Of a stretch of DNA of 64,000 bases, positions 57,393 through 64,000 are shown piece by piece. The stretch covers positions 26,165,057-26,229,056 of the forward strand of contig CP141148.1 in assembly GCA_035235625.1 (NCBI GenBank), in the 5' to 3' direction. Both the position numbers and the translations under genes were made by a program. Every line of letters starts with the position of its first letter. Positions within the stretch are counted from its first letter, which is position 1. This DNA comes from Saururus chinensis (taxonomy: Eukaryota; Streptophyta; Magnoliopsida; Piperales; Saururaceae). Below the pieces are notes generated by a model. It was not told the origin of the DNA, made no database searches, and saw nothing but the letters and a program-made list of their open reading frames with translations.

Positions 57393-58057
57393 CTGTATGC
57401 ATATGAGCATGATTATGATATGCTTGAGTGCTTCATGTTTGAGTTGCATGAAAGCGTCTATGTATGGATTTACTGAGTTCACTATTTAGAACTCCCCTAC
57501 TGGGTATTTTCCTACTAAGTATGAAAATACTCATTACCCTATTTTTTTAGACCCGTTGTTCGGGAGGCATTTGCAGGTTTGTGACGGAAAGCTCCTGGAG
57601 ATGGATGCTCATTTTAGCGATGGATTGATTCCCGTTGACTCAGGTATATGTTTGACTTACTATGAGTAGTATTAGTGTCATGATCTGATGTATTGGGTAA
57701 GACAAATATTAAGATGTTTATTCTTTCTGGACTTTAGTTTGGATTAGACTGTGGACTGTTATGGGACTTGCACTCAGTGATGCCTGGGAGGGATTTGTAT
57801 TTAAAGTCTATGATCATAGCAATTTATTCATACGGTTGTTTTCGAGTAGCACCTGAGGATATTTGCTTTGGCCGTACGATGGTTAAGCGAATGATTAAAA
57901 CTTTGGATGAGAAAAGTGATGTGTTATGTTTTAAATTATAAAACTGTTTTATCAGGTTTCGTATTCGTCATTTTCTCCGATTTATAGCAGTTATATTGCA
58001 AAATTTTTCTATGAATTTTGCGGAAAATGTATGAAAAACCCCGGGCGTTACAAGACT

Positions 58058-59484
58058 CATTGTCAAAGTTAACTACTGTCAGACTCTAATCGATGCACCA
58101 TGAGTTGTGATTTTTTTTAAGATGGTGGGTTGTAGTGTTTTGTCATGAAATAGCTAAAAGGGAAGTTTGTAAGAACATATGTGGTCATATTATTGTATTG
58201 GCTTATTTTGGTGAACAAAATAATGTTAAATATGAATCACCTACCAGTGGAATATCAAAACATATAATATTATTATACGTGTCTAAATTTGATAATAACA
58301 AGTTAACCTCTAAGTAAAAGTTTGTCATCTGTCCAAAAATAAATAACAAAGTAAAGTTGGCTCTCACGCCAATAATTATAATTATTTATAAAATTGCAGA
58401 AGTAAGGAGCTTGATCTCATTAGTGCAATGTCATCCTCAATCGCCCACCAACCTCCTAATCTTGCAACATCTTCATCTAAAGCACCTGTAACTAAACAAC
58501 AACCAAGCATCTCCTCCCCTCGGAGGAGCATTCCAAAAGAACAAAATTATTATTTAATATTTTTCAGATCGGGCCAATATCACCTGATGTTAGTTGTCTA
58601 CTTACTCATCAGGCAACATCTCCAATATTTCCAACAAGATCGGATCCATATGTAGTTTTGGCTAAAAACTACAATATCCTAAAAAGTATAGTATCACACG
58701 TGCAATGCTTAAGTATTTTCAACCAACCTACATTTTATACAAGTCCTTTAATCATTTCACTTATTCTAATTAAAAAGTAATATTAAACAATATTATTAAT
58801 TATCTCTTGAACAATTGTTTGATAATTAATTTCCCCGTCTAATCCCAAACATAGATAGGCTCATAAAATGTCAACCCTAAGTGACAAATGATACAATCAC
58901 CATGAACCTTCCTCCAAAGGGAACCATCCACAATGCGTCCTTGGAATCCACCAGGAAATACCATCACCCATCCTAGCCCATAAAGGACGTGATAGGAGTG
59001 GAAGGGCATGGCCTACAACTACACCTAAACAGAAGTGGCGGGAGAAGCCAACCAAGCAGGATGTTAACTAATTCAAAAGCGTGTGAACTAAATGATCCTC
59101 AATAGATCGATGGTGAGCCCGGTTTACGCAGAGCTCCCTCCAATGGAGAGGTGCAACTACACGATCAAATCAATAGCTCCTCACTAGAGCGAAGACTCAA
59201 AAAAACCATTTTGAACTCTATCTTGCTTAACAATAAGCAAGGGTTCTGAATGACCATCCCAAACCCTATAAGTCCTTTGTAGACTAGGGTTAAAACTCAT
59301 AATCACCATCAATTCATTAACCAAGGCAAATAGTCATGTCAAAGGTCTTGCTCACTCTATGAACTCGTCCCAAACCCCTATGAGGTATTTTAGTCTTTAT
59401 CTTGATTAGGTGTTCTTACCCAATCCAAAGTTATCTACCCCATTGATTAATCTTTTATTAATCTTAAGTTAGTGATAATTTTAC
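58058..59484 (+). mobile_element. Family-2 LTR copy B, left part
   Basis: From about 58139 (TGTCATGAAATAG) the sequence parallels the start of copies A and C: AAATAAATAACAA, CTCTCACGC, GCATCTCC, TCACCTGATGTTAGTTG, GATAATTAAT and ACCATCAATTCATTAACC. It stops where copy C is inserted and resumes at 63308. The first 80 bp belong to older flanking DNA. Confidence 0.6.
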
Positions 59485-62400
59485 TATCATGACCCAAAAT
59501 TTTAAAAGTTTTATTAAATAACATGAACAATAAGTCACAAGATTTTTTTTAAGTACAAAGCAAACCAATCAATTAATTATCCAAGTCATGATAACTGGGG
59601 TTCACAAATACAAATACCAAATCATATGATATTATTATACGTCTCAAAAATATATAAATAACAGCCTATCCATCTAAGTACAAGTTTGTCATCCGTCTGA
59701 AAATAAATAACTAAGTTAACTCTCATGCAAAAATATATATTTACCAAAATTATAGAAATGAAGAACTACATCTCATGCTCGTCAATCCTAGTCTCACTTG
59801 GCGTTGCCTAGAAAACCTGCAACCAACCAAGATAAACAACAACAAAACCTCTCCTCCCTTAGGAGAAGAGCTTCCAAAATGACAAAAGGTCTATTAATAT
59901 TTTTCGGATTGGGCCAAAATCACCTGATATTAATTTCCAACATCTCCTGATGTTAGTTGCCAACATCTCCTGTTGTTAGTTGCCAACATCTCCAATGTTT
60001 CTAACAAGATCGGATCAAAATATAGTTCTGCCTAGAAACTATAGTGCCTAAAGAAGTATATCATCAACCATGTAATGCTTAAGTATTTTTAATAAACCTA
60101 CATTTTTTGCAAGTTCTTTAATTGTTCCACATGTACTAATTAATAAGAAACATCAAACAATGTCATTGATTATTTTACAACCCTTGTTCAATAATTAATA
60201 CCCCTATCCAATCTCTTGGATAGACAGACACATCATATGCCAACTAAATGACACGACACTAATCATCCTTCATCATTTCAACCCAATTATAGTTTTAACA
60301 TAATATAAATATGTGTTAACTTAGAGATAACTTGACTTTCAAAGAAATCCCCAGACATAGGACTCCAACATTGGAGTAGACTACTTAATAACATCTTGAC
60401 TCAAATCCCCAGGGCTCTCAATAGCCTGCCATGAAGCTGGAGAAGAGGATCCTAATTGTGCACATGGACACAGATTGACGAGAAGCAAAAGCCTTCCAAG
60501 ATGCTCATACAACTTCGCTTTGCGTACGCACTATATGGCCCTATGAAGACCTATGGGAAACCCGTAATAGAGACCTTGCTAACGAATACCCAAACTGTTG
60601 TGACAATGAAGAAAGCATATCATAATCTCCACTATCCCAACTCTAGGAGCAATGTCTGTAAAGACATAAATAATATAATCCATATAAGCCTAAGATCTTT
60701 ATGATCACTGACTCCCCCAACATTCAAAACTTAGACTCGATTATTTATATTCAGTCAAGTATTCTTCCAACTAATTGGGTCCTCTTCACATTGTGAATCG
60801 GTCCAATAAATAGGTCATCCACTGAGCTATGACTCAGAGAACATCCAAACCATAATAGTCTCCATGATACTAGGGTAAAGTCCCATAACTACCATCGATT
60901 CATTAACCAAAGTAAAATTCTATGTCAGGGCTCAGTTCACTCCATGAACCGGTCTCAAACCCTATTAAAAGTATTTTAGTCTTTATCTTGATTAGATGCC
61001 CTCCCCCCATCCTACGACAACCAATATCTCTTTATTAATCTTCATTAATCTCAAGTTACTAATATAAATTAACACAACAATAATAAAAACATGAGTCAAA
61101 GTAAGAAACATAAATAACATCAAGTCATACGAGTTCATAATAATAAACAAAGGCCCATTGCAATCATTTGTAGGGCTAGGGCTCAGTAAATTCAAGCCTA
61201 AAAATATAAATAACTCTTATGCATCACGCTAGTTATGTATATGCTACCCTAGTAGATTGTTGTGTTGCGTGGCAAACACGTGTAATATGTTGTTGTAAAC
61301 CCTGAGAATTAGGGTTCTTTCCCTTGTTTCCCATGATACTATGACCTATAAAGGTCTTCCTGTCACTTACTAGTCACACCTCTTCCATTTGAAGTCATTT
61401 AACACTATTATAAGGTACCCTAACTCTTGGTTAGCTAGGTTATCTGTTTTGGCGAAAATAGAATATACTTCCCTAAGGGCATTAGGGTAATTCAACTACG
61501 TAGGATATGGTACCCTCACTTGGGTCATTCTAGTCATCTCATTTCCCTTCTATTTAATTTAAGTCATTACCCTCTCCTAAGGCTTCACTCTCAAATCGAC
61601 TCGCACTTCTATTCACACGAATGTGGACGGTCCGCTCATAGGGGCATTTTTATCATTTTGTTCAAAGCCCTACTGACATCTAATGGGTCCAAATTTGGGC
61701 TTATGGGTACTACTTATCATCATGGACTCTGGGTAATTTTCTTTGCGTGAGACGGGGTCGTGAACCCCTAAACCGACCCTGACGATTTATCCTAAATTCT
61801 AGGGGTAAAATGGTCAATTATCTACTCACTGGGATTTTTCCTCACTATTAGGTTTGGTCTATATTTAGGGTACATATTAAAATCTTACTAGAAAATTTCC
61901 CAATTATTAAGTTTACTCATAGGCCCTTGAACCAAAGCCCCGAAGTTGGGTAAGTAAATATTACACTATAATTTAACTATAAGAAGTAAAAGGGTTATTT
62001 TATAGGCTTTGAAAATTTTCCCTGATTTGAAACTTGGTCAGGGCACTCCCACTCCTCACTAGATACATTATTAATTTTCTATAATTTTTTTGGACACTTA
62101 TACCCCCCTGAACCGGACTTGGTTCAATTGATTCTTTATTTCTCTTTTTTTTAAAAAAAATGACCTAGACCGGATCCAAGCCATGCCCAGGGCAATCGGG
62201 TCTGGGCCAAGCAAAGCGTCTTCCTCAGTTCCGGCCAGCAAGGGGTGGCACCCGCCAGCCACCACCATTGGCCAATGGGCTGGGCCAGTGGGATCACCTC
62301 CGGGAGGTGATTTCATTAGGCCCAATCTTGTAGGTGCACGATGGTTGCCGAGTGGTTCTCACTGTGGCCAGACCCTTCGCCGGCAGTATGCATCAGTGCC

Positions 62401-63302
62401 GCTACCTCGGCTAGCCACGAGGCTGGGGTTGTTCAATCCGCCATAGAGTGGCGATTCCAAACCCATTGGTCCCGACGCCAGCCCATCGCTGGTGGTATGG
62501 CCTGCAATGTTTCCTCTCCTTTGTGATTTCATAGAGAACCAGAGGATGAGCAGGGGCACGACAGTAGTTCAAACGGCCAACGAGGCTCCGCCTCCTATTG
62601 CTTGATCAACAAAAAAAGCAAAGACTCAAGCTTTGCCCCTCTGCTAGCCAGAATAGTGGGTTTGGCTGGTGGCCAGAAATTTCCTGTCCAGCGATTCAAC
62701 TGCCATGTCCTTTGCTAATTAAATGGGTTTATACTTGTCCCTAATTTAAATTAAAAGTGTATTAAGCGATTCTACCTTACTTTCTGGGTTGTTGTCGATC
62801 CACCGCCTTTGGAGCTTCAAGCTCCCTTGCCCTTGACTCCGTCACGGCCATGGTCTTGCTCCGATTGCCGGAAAAACTCTGCCATCGATGACTCCGTCCC
62901 CCCGGCCAATGCTAAAAGATCCCCTTTTACAAGCATGTGGATTAGTTCCTAATCCCTTTAGAAGTTAGCCTAAATAGGTTACTTGGGCCCATTTTTTTAA
63001 ATTTTCGTCCCATAATTAATCAGACCCATATAATGACTTAAACAACCAATTTAGGCATTCAATTTGGGTAAACAGCCCTACGCGCTATGTTTAAGTTTGA
63101 ACAACCATATCTCCCCATCAGAACTCTAATTTGCGCATTCTTGGTAGAGTTTTGAAGCTCTTTCTGTCTACTTTTTATCCATATATTTTCAACCACATTT
63201 CCAACCAATGATCAAGTTATTCCCATGAAAAGGGAAAGGGGTCTAACACCCTAACTTCCATGTGGTTGACTTTGGGAATTTAGAAAATTTCCAGACGTTA
63301 CA
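59485..63302 (+). mobile_element. Family-2 solo LTR copy C (3818 bp), nested in copy B
   Basis: Begins TATCATGACCC (TGTCACGACCC in copy A, so the first dinucleotide is mutated) and ends CCAGACGTTACA. The flanks are TTTAC at 59480-59484 and 63303-63307, a perfect 5-bp target duplication. No internal coding domain was found. Frames such as 62183-62446 lie in a short GC-rich part and show no homology. Confidence 0.75.
59936..59998 (+). repeat. Tandem array, about 24-bp unit, 2.5 copies
   Basis: CCAACATCTCCTG(A/T)TGTTAGTTG is repeated, then a partial unit ending CTCCAATG. Copies A and B have a single unit here. Confidence 0.7.
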
Positions 63303-63307
63303 TTTAC

Positions 63308-64000
63308 TATCGTAACAACATTAGTAAACATCAAAACAATGAACAACGTAAACAATATAAACTCACATAGGTCCAAAAAGATCGCAATATCAAGAATTAA
63401 ACTCAATAATGATATTAAAAATGTTCGTGCTCTCATGCCCTAACCCTCCATGGGTTAGCTTATTAACCTTTTATGAAAATGGGTCATAATGTACCTAAGG
63501 GTATTAAAATAATTATCTGATATTGAACATGGTCCTCTTTGTTCTCAAGTAAGTCACCACTCATAAAGTTCTAGTAACAAATTGGCCCATTAATTCCATT
63601 CACTTGAATGCGGGCCGGTCCGCTCATAGGAGTATTTCTATCATTTTGTTTAGGGCTTCTGAACCCTATGGGTTTAAAAGACAAAAACTAATCCCTCGAG
63701 TACTCCTTGATGTTATGGACTGGGGGTAATTTTCATGTCGTTTAATGGGGTTATAAACCCTTTGAACTGACCCCGGTTTAATTAATAATTTTACCTTAAC
63801 CTTAGGGGTAAAATAGTAAATTACTTATTTACTGGAATTTTCCCCCACCATGTGGTTTGATATAAATTTAGGGTGCACATGTACTTATCAATAAAAAAAA
63901 TCTTAATTTTTAAACTCACTCATAAGCCCTTGATCGGAGCCTGTAAATTGGGTCATTGAAAATTATTCTATGATTAAATTCATAAGGTTAATTTGCATTT
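63308..64000 (+). mobile_element. Family-2 LTR copy B, right part, runs off the window
   Basis: Sequence continues the copy-B order after the insertion: CATGCCCTAAC, ATTCACTTGAATGCGGGCCG, GTCCGCTCATAGGAGTATTT, GGACTGGGGGTAATTTTC and TCATAAGCCCTTGA all have counterparts in copies A (about 49.9-50.3 kb) and C (about 61.6-62.0 kb). The 3' end is not in the window. Confidence 0.6.

Larger units (their letters stand above)
53414..58052 (+). mobile_element. Family-1 solo LTR (4639 bp) with perfect AGACT target duplication
   Basis: Begins TGTAATGTCCCAAAATTTTC and ends CCCCGGGCGTTACA; both flanks are AGACT (53409-53413 and 58053-58057). No gag, pol or internal second LTR was found, so it reads as a solo LTR. 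The TGTAATG...CGTTACA ends and great length fit some Ty3/gypsy groups such as the Tekay/Del type (inference). It holds a GC-rich part (53.75-55.1 kb, many chance open frames), then four or five separate tandem-repeat arrays (55.3-57.4 kb). Confidence 0.8.

Noticed and set aside
1-64000. tRNA, rRNA or known structured RNA genes
   Set aside because: None recognised by eye; a covariance-model scan would be needed to exclude small ones.

Overview
This is a stretch of flowering-plant nuclear DNA. Genes have spliced exons and long UTR introns, and they sit among Stowaway, hAT, CACTA and long-hairpin DNA transposons and long LTR retrotransposon remnants. The 5' exons of the DUF620 gene are much richer in GC than its last exon. 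That gradient leans towards a monocot, but it is weak evidence and I do not name a species.

Gene-bearing part, 3.5-27.2 kb: an SRR1-like gene (CDS 6650-7471, + strand, 2.3-kb leader intron); a speculative 60-residue spliced membrane microprotein (11824-12194, +); an EID1-like F-box gene (13079-13828, +, 3'-UTR intron); a remorin gene on the minus strand (five exons reconstructed across 15038-17240, first exon not found); and a DUF620 gene on the minus strand (three exons, 24753-26897, 376 aa, with a TATA box near 27180). SRR1 and EID1 relatives both act in phytochrome and clock signalling, so their closeness here is notable. The F-box and remorin genes converge.

Mobile-element layout: a hAT-type element (1132-3463) with a solo LTR nested in it lies upstream of SRR1. 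Small MITEs lie at 8.1, 8.8, 12.4, 19.6 and 46.1 kb. A nearly symmetrical 1.65-kb hairpin element lies at 22701-24356, and a single diverged arm of the same family lies near 46.3-46.86 kb. Directly upstream of the DUF620 TATA box is a 1576-bp element (27223-28798) with Stowaway-type termini flanked by TA. It carries decayed pieces of three unrelated host genes in one orientation: an acyl-activating enzyme, an alcohol dehydrogenase and a Shewanella-like phosphatase. At 29430-31252 is a second long-TIR hairpin built from small palindromes. From 31.3 to 35 kb the DNA is extremely AT-rich and holds copies of the DUF620 promoter/leader, one of them boxed inside a 255-bp terminal-inverted-repeat element.

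From 35 kb on there is no intact host gene that I can support. The region has a Ty3/gypsy RNase H relic (37.2 kb), a lone ribose-phosphate pyrophosphokinase exon (39.3 kb), two opposed CACTA transposase relics plus a CACTA 3' end (42.2-44.9 kb), then nested long LTRs: a degraded family-1 LTR split by a family-2 LTR (47.0-52.0 kb), a 4639-bp family-1 solo LTR with a perfect AGACT target duplication (53414-58052), and a 3818-bp family-2 solo LTR with a TTTAC duplication (59485-63302) inside another family-2 copy that runs off the window.

All family assignments are by eye from motifs; no database search was run. Splice sites were chosen from GT/AG, reading-frame phase and family resemblance.
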